Part shown: positions 44,219 to 52,818 of the stretch, piece by piece | Layout of the letters: the number at the start of each line of letters is the position of its first letter | Numbering within the stretch: position 1 is the stretch's first letter | NCBI RefSeq assembly: GCF_019130065.1 | Contig: NZ_JAHSPG010000018.1 | Location: forward strand, 1 to 64,000 | Length of the DNA stretch: 64,000 nt | Direction of reading: 5' to 3' | Origin: Pinibacter aurantiacus | GTDB taxonomy: Bacteria > Bacteroidota > Bacteroidia > Chitinophagales > Chitinophagaceae | Position numbers and translations under genes: made by a program | The notes under the pieces: generated by a model | Database searches by the model: none | What the model saw: only the letters and a program-made list of their open reading frames with translations | What the model was told of the DNA's origin: nothing

Positions 44219-44797
44219 ATGACCCACGACATCAGTTCCTACACATCAAAATATGTAACTGCTACAAAGGAGGAAATGGCGCTCTTCAATTCTTTATTGC
44301 AACCTAAAATTGTTCCCAAAAAAACGTTGCTTTTACAGGAAGGCGAGATATGCCGCTTCGAGGCGTACATTGAAAAGGGATGTGCGAGAACCTACTACAT
44401 TAATGAAAACGGTGCCGAGGTTACGCTTCAGTTCGCGACAGAGGAATGGTGGGTGAGCGACATTGCAAGTTTTCATGACCAAAAGCCGAGTCGCATGTTT
44501 ATAGAAACATTGGAAGATTGTGAGCTGCTGATATTGACTCCGGATAATAAAGAAAAACTACTTAGAGCCGCCCCGTGTTTTGAAAGAATGTTCCGCCTGA
44601 TGGTGCAGCGCAATTTATCACGTTTGCAGGAGCGGCTTTTTCAGACCATTGCAAAAACAGCCGTGGAGAAATACCTTGATTTTATTGAACGCTATCCAAC
44701 TATTCCCCAGCGGGTAGCACAGCATTATATTGCATCCTACCTCGGTTTTTCACCTGAGTTTTTAAGTAAGGTGAGGACGAAGCTATCGAAGAAATGA
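44219..44797 (+). CDS. Crp/Fnr-family transcriptional regulator
   Basis: 192 residues. Cyclic-nucleotide-binding-like beta-roll (about 15-115, TLLLQEGEICRFEAYIEKGCARTYYI ... LILTPDNKEKLL) then a winged helix (about 150-190, RVAQHYIASYLGFSPEFLSKVR). The cNMP-binding arginine/glutamate pattern is not clear, so ligand is uncertain. ATG at 44219, with a promoter motif only 5 bp upstream, or possibly an internal start at residue 20. It is bracketed by two CTAAG-word palindromes. Targets may include the downstream receiver-like and quinone-related genes. Confidence 0.88.
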   Translation: MTHDISSYTSKYVTATKEEMALFNSLLQPKIVPKKTLLLQEGEICRFEAYIEKGCARTYYINENGAEVTLQFATEEWWVSDIASFHDQKPSRMFIETLEDCELLILTPDNKEKLLRAAPCFERMFRLMVQRNLSRLQERLFQTIAKTAVEKYLDFIERYPTIPQRVAQHYIASYLGFSPEFLSKVRTKLSKK

Positions 44798-44825
44798 TTT
44801 GCTGCCAGTGATACACTCGAATTTT

Positions 44826-44942
44826 TACCACTAAGTCACTAAGAGCACTAAGTTCCACTAAGGGGTGCAAAATTATTGGGCAAGAGTTTATCTATTCTGT
44901 ATTCTTAGTGAAACTTAGTGTTCTGAGTGCCTTAGTGGTAAA
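44826..44942. repeat. CTAAG-word inverted repeat (copy 3, right of the Crp-like gene)
   Basis: TTTACCACTAAGTCACTAAGAGCACTAAG arm and its inverse AACTTAGTGTTCTGAGTGCCTTAGTGG, separated by about 55 bp. Confidence 0.85.
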
Positions 44943-45005
44943 TCGTAATGCCGCACAGAAACGAATTCCATTTCTTTGTTTTCCTTAAAATTTAACCCCA
45001 CCTCA

Positions 45006-45054
45006 TTTCTTGTTCTGGTTCAATGTTTGTACCTTATTCAGGTGGGAACTTTGT
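45006..45054 (+). promoter_or_regulatory. Twin upstream element, copy 1
   Basis: TTTCTTGTTCTGGTTCAATG (45006-45025), 20 bp, then GAACTTTGT (45046-45054). The same two blocks with exactly 20 bp between them recur at 45594-45642. Block 1 contains the pseudo-palindrome TTGnnCTRGnnCAA, and block 2 resembles a -7 element (GAACTTTG versus TAnnTTTG). Confidence 0.65.
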
Positions 45055-45097
45055 AGTGTTGAAAAGTGTTCTTTATAGTGTAACCAAAATAACAATC

Positions 45098-45406
45098 ATG
45101 AAAGAAGTAAGCATTTTATATATCTGCCGGAACGCGGACATTGTTGATACCATGGTGCGGGTTATTAATAAAACCGAAAACTGGAAGGGCGTTGGTGTGC
45201 AGACAGACGACCAGGCGATGGAAATATTCAGCGAAAATAATTTTGACATCATTCTCCTCGGATCAGGAATAGAGGATGCGAGTGAAAAAAGATTGCGTTC
45301 ATATTTTACCTCCCGCTGTGAGGATGTTATTGTTATTCAGCACTATGGCGGAGGAAGCGGCTTGCTGCAAACGGAAATTTTGCAAGCGCTCAGCCAGAAG
45401 GAGTAG
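45098..45406 (+). CDS. Receiver-like protein lacking the usual phospho-acceptor
   Basis: A 102-residue alpha/beta protein resembling a CheY-type receiver: EVSILYICRNADIVDTMVRVI at the start and NNFDIILLGSGIED where a receiver would have the phospho-Asp after beta-3. That Asp appears replaced by Gly-Ser-Gly, so it is probably a pseudo-receiver. ATG at 45098 is used since the upstream alternative start at 45023 would lie inside the promoter block. It shares an upstream element with the next gene (45664). Role unknown. Confidence 0.7.
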   Translation: MKEVSILYICRNADIVDTMVRVINKTENWKGVGVQTDDQAMEIFSENNFDIILLGSGIEDASEKRLRSYFTSRCEDVIVIQHYGGGSGLLQTEILQALSQKE

Positions 45407-45416
45407 CCGGGAAATA

Positions 45417-45593
45417 GGAATTAGAAATTAGAAATTAGGAATTCTTAGTGCAACATGCAAAATTGAAATGAATTTCAAGTGTAATATCAATAGATCTAAA
45501 CCGATTAAACATACTGCATTTTCATAGACTTCAACTAATGGGGAAACTTGATCCAAACTTTCTAATTCCTATTTCCTACTTCCTAATTCCTGT
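45417..45593. repeat. GGAATTAGAAATTAGG-word inverted repeat
   Basis: Left arm GGAATTAGAAATTAGAAATTAGG (45417-45440), right arm CTAATTCCTATTTCCTACTTCCTAATTCC (45562-45590), about 120 bp apart. Confidence 0.8.
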
Positions 45594-45642
45594 TTTCTTG
45601 TCCTAGTTCAATGGAAATCTTTTATCGCTGTAAGAACTTTGT
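45594..45642 (+). promoter_or_regulatory. Twin upstream element, copy 2
   Basis: TTTCTTGTCCTAGTTCAATG (45594-45613), 20 bp, then GAACTTTGT (45634-45642), 22 bp before the dioxygenase start. Same spacing as copy 1 at 45006-45054. Confidence 0.65.
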
Positions 45643-45663
45643 GTTATCAAAAAAGGAAATTAT

Positions 45664-46602
45664 ATGACAAACAGAATCTTAGGACTACACCATATAACAG
45701 CGATAGCTGGAGATGCAAAACGCAATTTTGACTTTTATACCAAAGTATTGGGTTTACGTTTTATCAAGAAAACGGTAAACTTTGATGACCCGCAAACATA
45801 TCACTTCTATTTTGGTGATTACGAAGGTAATCCCGGTACCATCCTTACTTTCTTTCCTTGGGGGAGTGCAGTAAGACAAGGTCGCAGAGGTGCGGGAATG
45901 GCCACAGAAATTGGTTATTCAGTACCAAAAGGAAGTCTTGAATGGTGGAAACAACGTTTCGAAGAAAAGAACGTTATCTATAACAATATCGCGGAAAAAT
46001 TCGGTACACGTTATCTTACTTTTCTCGATCCGGATGGCTTGAAACTTGAGTTGGTGGAAACCGATGATGCGGATAACCGCAAGCCTTTCGAAACCGATGA
46101 AGTAAAAGCCAATGTTGCCACAAAAGGATTTTACAATGTAACATTAACATTGAATGACGCTAAACCAACAGCCGCAATATTGACAAATGTGTTTGACTAC
46201 AAACTGATAGCGCAGGAAGGCAATCGTTACCGTTATGCAACGGATGCGATAACAACTGCAAACATCATAGATATAGTGGAATTGCCTGCTGAAAATCATG
46301 GATTGGGTGCAAACGGTACAATACACCACATCGCTTTTCGTGTAAAAGATGATGCTACACAAATGGCATTACGTGAGAAAATAGAAGCGCTTGGTTTGCA
46401 CATCACACCGCAAATAGACCGTAACTATTTCCATTCATTGTACTTCAGAGAACCAGGTGGTGTGCTATTTGAAATAGCTACTGATAATCCTGGTTTTACA
46501 GTAGATGAGCCGGTAGAAGAATTGGGTAAAAACCTGAAACTACCTGTTCAGTACGAACCTCAGAGAAAGAAAATAGAAGCGCATTTAGTGCCGTTGAATT
46601 AA
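45664..46602 (+). CDS. Ring-cleaving dioxygenase of the VOC/glyoxalase family (MhqO-like)
   Basis: 312 residues with two vicinal-oxygen-chelate modules (about 5-150 and 155-290). Metal-ligand candidates are His in LGLHHITAIAGD (H9/H10) and the C-terminal PGGVLFEIA Glu. MhqO-type enzymes detoxify quinones or catechols. The next gene is a matching MhqD-like hydrolase. ATG at 45664. The stop TAA lies in a GAATAACTGAGTAACAG repeat. Specific substrate is unknown. Confidence 0.87.
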   Translation: MTNRILGLHHITAIAGDAKRNFDFYTKVLGLRFIKKTVNFDDPQTYHFYFGDYEGNPGTILTFFPWGSAVRQGRRGAGMATEIGYSVPKGSLEWWKQRFEEKNVIYNNIAEKFGTRYLTFLDPDGLKLELVETDDADNRKPFETDEVKANVATKGFYNVTLTLNDAKPTAAILTNVFDYKLIAQEGNRYRYATDAITTANIIDIVELPAENHGLGANGTIHHIAFRVKDDATQMALREKIEALGLHITPQIDRNYFHSLYFREPGGVLFEIATDNPGFTVDEPVEELGKNLKLPVQYEPQRKKIEAHLVPLN

Positions 46603-46708
46603 TAACAGAATAACTGAGTAACAGAATAACTGAGTGGTTGAAACTCGAAATGCCTTTTCGAATATGAACATTCAGTTATTCAATTATTCAGTTAATCAGT
46701 TATTTTAA
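46601..46708. repeat. GAATAACTGAG-word inverted repeat between the MhqO- and MhqD-like genes
   Basis: Left arm AATAACAGAATAACTGAGTAACAGAATAACTGAG (46602-46635) and right arm CAGTTATTCAATTATTCAGTTAATCAG (46673-46700). Confidence 0.85.
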
Positions 46709-46722
46709 AAAAAGAACAAATC

Positions 46723-47352
46723 ATGAACTATAGCGAACTCAAATACATATACCAGCCGGCGCAAAACACGGCTCAAAACACGCTTTTGCTTTTGCATGGA
46801 ACTGGCGGTGATGAAAATGACCTATTGCCGGTAGCAAAATATTTCGGAGATAATTTTAATATTCTTAGTCTGCGCGGAAATGTGTCGGAAGGCGGAATGC
46901 CCAGGTTTTTCAGGCGTTTGGGAATGGGCATTTTTGATGAGAAAGATCTAGCGTACAGAACGGATGAAATGGTACATTTTATCAAGGATTTGGCCATAAA
47001 AGAAAATTTTGATGCAGGTAAAATCATAGCGTTGGGTTACTCGAATGGAGCAAATATCGCAGGTTCCACACTTTTACAGTATCCTGATTTCTTAGCTGGT
47101 GCAATATTGTACAGGCCCATGCAGCCGTTTAAAGAAATTCCTGCTACAGCAGTTAACACAACGAAAACGCCCATATTCATGAGCAATGGTACCACCGATC
47201 CAACCATTGATCCTGCGGCAACGGTACGCTATGTTGAGGTGTTGAAAAATGGCGGCTTTGATGTGACAGATTACAATTTACAGACAAGTCATGGCTTAAC
47301 ACAACAGGATATACAGTTGTCGGTAGAATGGTTTAAGAAGCACTTTGGATAG
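46723..47352 (+). CDS. Alpha/beta hydrolase, carboxylesterase (MhqD-like)
   Basis: 209 residues of the esterase/phospholipase family. The catalytic triad can be read as S107 (GYSNGAN), D159 (TTDPTID) and H190 (TSHGLT), with an HGTGGDENDLLP oxyanion-hole segment (about 25-36). Together with the upstream VOC dioxygenase it resembles the Bacillus mhqED quinone-stress pair. ATG at 46723. The gap to the dioxygenase is occupied by a repeat, so co-transcription is likely but may be modulated by the palindrome. Confidence 0.88.
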   Translation: MNYSELKYIYQPAQNTAQNTLLLLHGTGGDENDLLPVAKYFGDNFNILSLRGNVSEGGMPRFFRRLGMGIFDEKDLAYRTDEMVHFIKDLAIKENFDAGKIIALGYSNGANIAGSTLLQYPDFLAGAILYRPMQPFKEIPATAVNTTKTPIFMSNGTTDPTIDPAATVRYVEVLKNGGFDVTDYNLQTSHGLTQQDIQLSVEWFKKHFG

Positions 47353-47663
47353 AAATAGCACACAGATGACGCTGATCGGACTGATTTGCACTGATTTTTT
47401 GTCTGTCGGGTGATAATATTATGAAGGTGCTCTTTTAACCGCAAAGGACGCAAAGAAGCTGGCAGCGAAATAAATAGCAGGCCTCAACGGCGCAAAGGGA
47501 GCGAAGTTTATAATGTATCTTCGTTCCCTTTCTTTTTGAAGTTTGCGTATGTCAACGCATGTTTAATATTTGTAAAATGCCTTCGTTGCCTTTGCGCACA
47601 CTTCGTGTTCTCTTCGGTTAAAAAAATCAGTGCAAATCAGTCTAATCAGTGTCATCAGCGTGC
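47353..47663. repeat. Gene-free region with inverted repeats
   Basis: CACAGATGACGCTGATCGGACTGATTTGCACTGATTTTTT at the left (about 47360-47400) is matched by its inverse near 47628-47660 (AATCAGTGCAAATCAGTCTAATCAGTG). Inside, an AACCGCAAAGGACGCAAAG-type segment and its partial inverse form a second nested pair. No gene is seen. Confidence 0.75.
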
Positions 47664-48347
47664 TCACTGTGGGATAGCACCCATCACTGTCGGGGATTGC
47701 TCATAATCTTCATCAACTGGTTTGTCGCTGATAAAACGGAAGCAGTCTTGTGGAGTAGTTGCCCAGGCTTTCGTTTCTTCGAGTTTGTCATCAATCATTT
47801 TTCTCCACTTGGCAAATGCGTCAGGCGATTTGTCAACAAATATCTCCTTCGTGTATTCGTCATTCATTTTTGCCTGCTGGGCCTTCATGTCTCTTATAAC
47901 GGTGGAGTACATGCTAAAAACAATACCGTAGCCGGGAATAGTGTCCTGGTATGATTTGAATTGTTGTCTTGCCCATCTTGCCCAAACTTCCGCGATGTCA
48001 AAATATATTTGTTGTTTGGCAATTTGCGTATTGTCGCTTGTGAGTGCATAAGAAGCTTTGATATCAAAAGCAGGTGCGATGTAGACCTTCTCCTGTTTTT
48101 TACCCCTGTCTTTCTTTTTCTTTGGCACATCTAAAATGCTCCATATGCCAATATAGGCCATAGCTTTCATATCAGAATGGAAATAAGCTACTTTGTATTT
48201 GCTGGTGCTGTCTCCCTTAAAATCAGAAAGGGAGAGGGTGGTTCCGGGTTGCCAGAAAATATGCGCACTATCCCGCGTGACGAAATTGCTTTGGGCGTGG
48301 ACGGAGGTAGCAAAAGTAAGCAAGAATAACAGGGTCAACTTGGTCAT
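47664..48347 (-). CDS. Secreted DUF922-like protein
   Basis: 227 residues with signal peptide (MTKLTLLFLLTFATSVHAQ). The segment TTLSLSDFKGD and later IYFDIAEVWARWARQQF resemble the L-W-x-DF-x-G and HFDIAE parts of DUF922 putative zinc proteases. The first His of the typical HEQLHFDIAE motif is replaced here (QQIYFDIAE), so the protein may lack activity. The start at 48345-48347 is used because the upstream alternative would precede the signal peptide by 15 residues. Function unknown. Confidence 0.7.
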   Translation of the reverse strand: MTKLTLLFLLTFATSVHAQSNFVTRDSAHIFWQPGTTLSLSDFKGDSTSKYKVAYFHSDMKAMAYIGIWSILDVPKKKKDRGKKQEKVYIAPAFDIKASYALTSDNTQIAKQQIYFDIAEVWARWARQQFKSYQDTIPGYGIVFSMYSTVIRDMKAQQAKMNDEYTKEIFVDKSPDAFAKWRKMIDDKLEETKAWATTPQDCFRFISDKPVDEDYEQSPTVMGAIPQ

Positions 48348-48383
48348 GTCAAAGGTGTTCAATACTAAATATAAGTATTTCAA

Positions 48384-48580
48384 GGCTTTCACGCAAAGGT
48401 TTCACGCAGCGAACGCAGCGGAAAAGCGACGCAGCGGTTTATTAATTTCGCAATCGCGAATGTCAGGAAGAAATTCAAGTTGTGTAGTACCAGAAGGGGA
48501 AGGAGATTTTCAAAATTCAATAACCCGCCGCCTCGTTGCTCCGCTGCGTTCGTCGCGTGAAAAGAACGTCTTTGCGTGAA
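48384..48580. repeat. TTTCACGC / GCGTGAAA inverted repeat (copy 2)
   Basis: Left words TTTCACGCAAAGGTTTCACGC plus GCGAACGCAGCGGAAAAGC, right words GCTCCGCTGCGTTCGTCGCG and GCGTGAAA (about 48532-48580). Related to 22558-22752. Confidence 0.8.
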
Positions 48581-48587
48581 ATAAAAA

Positions 48588-48614
48588 GACCCGCCAGCAG
48601 CGTGCCGGCGGGTC
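48588..48614 (-). terminator. Terminator of the AsmA-family gene
   Basis: Stem GACCCGCC (48588-48595) / GGCGGGTC (48607-48614), followed on the minus strand by TTTTTAT. Confidence 0.85.
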
Positions 48615-48638
48615 GTATAGTATGTTGAGTGATTCAGA

Positions 48639-51600
48639 TTAACTGCCTTTCTTTTTGAAAAGATTATTGATTACGCTTTTGCCGGCGTCTTCAATTTTCT
48701 TTTTGTTGTCTTCTACGGTGTTAGGCGTAGCCGTTGTTGTGTCTTTTTTACCAAACAATTTATCAGTGATTTCTTTTTTAGCATCGTTGATCACCTGGTT
48801 TTTGATGGCATTTGCAGAATCTTTGATGGCAACCTTCGCGCTGTCGGCAGCCGCTTTGGCAAAGTTGGTCGCTTGTTGTTTCATCTCATCCGCAAGGCTG
48901 TTTGATCCGGCTGACATATCCGTTTTTAACGTAGGGTTTGTTATTGTACCACCCATGTGTACCGTCAGTGGAATTACATCGCCCACATTCACAGGAATGC
49001 CCTTTTTCGCTGCCTCTGCAGACAGGCTGTTAACAAGGTTATTTGCCGCACTTCCCATCATGCTGCGTGGAACTTTCATATTGATCGCATAGTCGATCGT
49101 TTGATCAAGGCCGTGCGTACCACCCACTTCCATATCAATATTGCTTACGTTAAACTTGAATGGTTTAACCAATACTTTGCCTGCAGCGAAATCAAAATAA
49201 GCTTTCACGTCTTTCAGCGAAACATTTTGCAGCGCGTTTATATTTAAGCTGGAGGCCAATTTATCTACCGGTGCAAATTTGCTCAACACACCTTGTAGCA
49301 ATAGCAGATTGCCATTCCCCGTAAGTGTACCCAGGTTTGGCATCATGTCTTGCCCAAGGGTTCCATTCATAGTAAGTTTTGATTGCATTTTACCGGAAAT
49401 GAATTTGCCAACAGGCATAATTTTTTGCACGGTGTTGAATGCATAGAATGTCTTTTGGATGTCAAGATTGTTTACATCGTAAGTAAGGCTTATCGCGGGA
49501 TTCTTCTTGCTTACTTTAGTAGAGTAGCTTCCGTCGATTGCTATAGAACCATCCAATGCCTGTGTGGTCACATTCTTTAACGTTACTGTCTGATCTTTGA
49601 TGATCACCGTTCCGGCGATATTGTTGTAATCAACCTTGTCATATTTTACCTGGTCTGCTTTTGCGTTCAATACAAATGAAATGTTTGCAGGAACAACAAA
49701 AGGTTCAGAAGACGCAGCAGCAGCAGTGTCTGTGGTTGGCGTTGTACCCATCCATTTGTTCAGGTCAATTTTGTCTGCAGATACATTCAATGTCCCTGCC
49801 AATGGCTCATCCTTCAATGCGTAACCAATCAGGTTATCAAACGTGCCATTTGCATTGAAATTCGTTTTCTGGAAATTTCCCGCGAGGTTATTGATCGTTA
49901 CATTTTTCGGATTGAAAGTAAGTTGAGATGTTTTCAGTTCAACGCCATCAGGATAATCTTTTGATTTGTACACGATATTATTTGCTGCCAAAGTTCCTGC
50001 CATTTGAATAGCGTCGTACTGCGATTTATCGATGTATGATTTCTTTCCTTTAAAACTTATGTTGGAATTCAAATTTCCTGCGAGCGAAGTGCCCGGCTCA
50101 AATTTGTAGAACTGTGCAACATTCGCGAGGTTGAACGCAATTTTTGCAGTACCGTCAAAGTCCGGATCGGTGGCAGGATTTTTCAGTGATAAAGTAAGAT
50201 CGCCATAATCTTTGCCTACTTCAACGTGTGCCGCAGGAATGTTTATCGTGGTATGATCTGGTACACCATCAGGGTTGTCAATGATGATCTTCGCACTGGT
50301 ATTTTGAATCGGTTGTGGAAAATCTTTTGATGCATAGTATATTTTACTTGCGTCAATAAAACCTTTTGCGCTGAACTCACCCGGCTTTTGTTGCATGATC
50401 ACAGACAGATTTCCTTTTCCTGCAACATCTGCATCCACCACACCGGAAAGTTTTGTAGAACCATCCAGTTTTACGAATTGTGTAACCTGTGAAAGATCCA
50501 ATCTACCCTTGGCCGCGGCATCGATATAGCGGTCCGTCATTGGTTTCTTTAGCAGCAAACGAAAATCAAACGGCATGTTGTCCATTTCGATGTGACCTTT
50601 GGAAAGATCAACCACAGTGTTATCCGTTACACCGTCAGGGTTGTCAATTTTTACTGCAAGGTTAATGTTCTTAACCGGTTTTGGAAGGTCTGGATATTGG
50701 AAGAAACCATCCTTTACTTCAAGGTTAAGATTGTATGCAGGAATTTGTTTCGGACTGTAAGTTCCTTTTACAAAGCCGTTGAAAAGTGCGCTACCGCTGG
50801 TTTTTATTTTATTAAAATCTGTTTGGTAAATCGAAGGAATCAGCGAGAGAATCGACTTGAAGTCTGTAGAAGGCGCATCGAATTTGATGTCCATTCCATA
50901 AGTGCTGTCATTCACAAGTTGGAAGAAACCTTCTGAGCTGATCTTAAGATCGTTCAGCGCTATCTTGTCTGTTTTGAAAGTGTATTTGCTGTTTTTAGCA
51001 TCTACCTGTATATCAAGGTCAATCGAAGTTTTTGTCCTGTTCAAATAAGGAACGCCGCCATAGCTGAAGTTCACTTCGTCTGCATCTGTTTTTGTAGCAA
51101 GTGTAAACAAGTCAGATGTAAAGTCCCCGCTGCCTTCGTGGTTAAGATTGGTGATCTCTGCACTCATGTTTCCCTGCTCATCTTTATAACTGATATACCC
51201 ATTGTTGATGGAATACTTGTTCAGCTTCATTTTAAAAGAAGAAGGGGAGGAACTGGTGTCAACTTTGGCAGTATCTGGTTTGGTGATGTCCCAGTTTGCC
51301 TTGCCATCTTTATTTACAATGGCGTGGATGCGCGGTTCGTCAATGGTAACGGAGTAAATGTTCATTTCGTCACCTTTGATAACGCTCATGATGTTCAGCG
51401 CCAGGTCAATTCTTTTCGCGGCGATCAGCGTATCTTTTTCGAAATTTTCAACGCCGGTAATGCTCAGGTTGTCAAGCGCCACGGCCACGCGTGGAAAATG
51501 CCGGAAGAACGAAATATCTACATCCGAAAATTCTGTTTTTGCATTGAGTGTTTTGTTGATCTCCGTCTTTGCTATTTTAAGGATCTTGCCCTTAAAAATA

Positions 51601-51674
51601 AAAGGAGCCGCAAAGGCAACCACTATCAATACCAGCAAAACGATCCCAACGATTTTTAGCGTTTTCTTTAGCAT
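48639..51674 (-). CDS. AsmA-family protein
   Basis: A 1011-residue inner-membrane-anchored periplasmic protein. N-terminal helix (about 7-26) then an AsmA-type start (KTEFSDVDISFFRHFPRVAVALDNLSI). The very long beta-rich body contains repeated segments such as VDLSKGHIEMDNMPFDFRLLLKKPMTDRYIDAAAKGRLDLSQV and related blocks near 270-540, consistent with a beta-taco/chorein-like groove. The C-terminal region (MGGTITNPTLKTDMSAG ...) and Lys-rich tail end in KKKGS. Such proteins shuttle phospholipids or influence outer-membrane biogenesis; the exact role here is inferred. Confidence 0.88.
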   Translation of the reverse strand: MLKKTLKIVGIVLLVLIVVAFAAPFIFKGKILKIAKTEINKTLNAKTEFSDVDISFFRHFPRVAVALDNLSITGVENFEKDTLIAAKRIDLALNIMSVIKGDEMNIYSVTIDEPRIHAIVNKDGKANWDITKPDTAKVDTSSSPSSFKMKLNKYSINNGYISYKDEQGNMSAEITNLNHEGSGDFTSDLFTLATKTDADEVNFSYGGVPYLNRTKTSIDLDIQVDAKNSKYTFKTDKIALNDLKISSEGFFQLVNDSTYGMDIKFDAPSTDFKSILSLIPSIYQTDFNKIKTSGSALFNGFVKGTYSPKQIPAYNLNLEVKDGFFQYPDLPKPVKNINLAVKIDNPDGVTDNTVVDLSKGHIEMDNMPFDFRLLLKKPMTDRYIDAAAKGRLDLSQVTQFVKLDGSTKLSGVVDADVAGKGNLSVIMQQKPGEFSAKGFIDASKIYYASKDFPQPIQNTSAKIIIDNPDGVPDHTTINIPAAHVEVGKDYGDLTLSLKNPATDPDFDGTAKIAFNLANVAQFYKFEPGTSLAGNLNSNISFKGKKSYIDKSQYDAIQMAGTLAANNIVYKSKDYPDGVELKTSQLTFNPKNVTINNLAGNFQKTNFNANGTFDNLIGYALKDEPLAGTLNVSADKIDLNKWMGTTPTTDTAAAASSEPFVVPANISFVLNAKADQVKYDKVDYNNIAGTVIIKDQTVTLKNVTTQALDGSIAIDGSYSTKVSKKNPAISLTYDVNNLDIQKTFYAFNTVQKIMPVGKFISGKMQSKLTMNGTLGQDMMPNLGTLTGNGNLLLLQGVLSKFAPVDKLASSLNINALQNVSLKDVKAYFDFAAGKVLVKPFKFNVSNIDMEVGGTHGLDQTIDYAINMKVPRSMMGSAANNLVNSLSAEAAKKGIPVNVGDVIPLTVHMGGTITNPTLKTDMSAGSNSLADEMKQQATNFAKAAADSAKVAIKDSANAIKNQVINDAKKEITDKLFGKKDTTTATPNTVEDNKKKIEDAGKSVINNLFKKKGS

Positions 51675-51822
51675 GGATATCCGGGTTTTCTAGTTTTTAA
51701 TTAATTGAATTTTAAGTAGTCGCAAAAATAAGGCACTAACGTTGCAAGTAAATGCTAATACCGCAAACATTATTACTTAAACGGACATTATTTTGTTTCA
51801 GTATTTTGTAAATTGACTTACT

Positions 51823-52311
51823 ATGAAAAAAACAGCCATTGTTATCTTGATGCTTTGCATTTTTGATGCCGCTTTTGCTCAAAAGATAAAAAAAATACGT
51901 ATTACGCAGTTGGCCGACTATATCCAGCAGTCGAAAGGGCCACTGATTGTGACCTTTTGGGCCACATTCTGTACCCCTTGCTGTAAGGAAATACCTTACT
52001 TTCAAACCCAGGCGGCAAAGGATACCGTGGAATTACTACTCGTGAGCCTCGATTTGCCCGATTATTATCCCACTAAACTTGACAATTTCGCTACCAAACA
52101 AAAGTTTACTGCGCCTATCGCATGGCTAAACGAAACCAATGCGGATGTTTTTTGCCCGCTTATCGATAAAAAATGGAGCGGCGCCATACCCGCCAGTTTG
52201 TTTGTGAACAACGCAACCGGCTATCGCAAGTTTGTGGAAGGCCAGGTGACGGAAGGCAAATTGAAGTTGGTGATAGGAGACATGAAGAAGGAGAAGGTGA
52301 TTAAGAATTAA
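51823..52311 (+). CDS. Secreted thioredoxin-like protein (TlpA/DsbE type)
   Basis: 162 residues with signal peptide (about 1-20, ending AFAQ). The thioredoxin-fold active site is C50-T-P-C53 in TFWATFCTPCCKEIPYF, with an extra adjacent C54. A cis-Pro segment is near IPASLFVNN. It probably acts as a periplasmic disulfide reductase. It is divergent from the AsmA gene, and its 3' end overlaps the last 4 bp of the convergent 52308-52745 gene. Specific partner unknown. Confidence 0.88.
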   Translation: MKKTAIVILMLCIFDAAFAQKIKKIRITQLADYIQQSKGPLIVTFWATFCTPCCKEIPYFQTQAAKDTVELLLVSLDLPDYYPTKLDNFATKQKFTAPIAWLNETNADVFCPLIDKKWSGAIPASLFVNNATGYRKFVEGQVTEGKLKLVIGDMKKEKVIKN

Positions 52312-52745
52312 GAAATAGGATTTTCGTTTGGCTTCTTTGCAGTTCTAAAAAAATAAATCAAAAAAAGAGTTTGTGCTGCAATAAAGACGCCCCATGCGTA
52401 GGGTATCAAGGTGATGCGCCCCGCGATTGCGGGTAGTAAACTTTCGTCGGATCTCCGCATGTCAAGCCATATCGTTGGAAAGCATATGTAAACAACTGTT
52501 GTGGCTGTCAGTACAAAATGAACCATGTACAGCGTTTTGTTGATCCGGTCATTGATTCTTGAAAGCACCAAATAGCCGATAGCGCCAAGCAGTAAAAGTG
52601 TTGCAATGATAATTGTTATAAGCAAGTGGATGGGATAAATAGTTAAATGCCAGCCGGGAACTACTGACGTAGGGAAACTAAAAGGAAAATGAATTATACA
52701 GATCATCAATGCAAAGGCAGAGATGGTAAGGATGGATTTGATCAT
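52308..52745 (-). CDS. Four-helix membrane protein, unknown function
   Basis: 145 residues with four predicted helices (about 5-24, 34-60, 67-90 and 110-133). Conserved-looking residues include FPTSVVPGWHLTIYP and RRSDESLLPAI. The ATG at 52743-52745 is preferred over an upstream alternative start at 52883, which would overlap the methyltransferase gene. It is immediately downstream of the methyltransferase (73 bp), probably in the same unit. No family recognised. Confidence 0.65.
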   Translation of the reverse strand: MIKSILTISAFALMICIIHFPFSFPTSVVPGWHLTIYPIHLLITIIIATLLLLGAIGYLVLSRINDRINKTLYMVHFVLTATTVVYICFPTIWLDMRRSDESLLPAIAGRITLIPYAWGVFIAAQTLFLIYFFRTAKKPNENPIS

Positions 52746-52818
52746 GTTGTTTAGTGTTAGGTTTGTGCAGGCATAATACGGATTTTTGCAAATTCGAAGA
52801 ATCTCAATTTTTTTGGGC

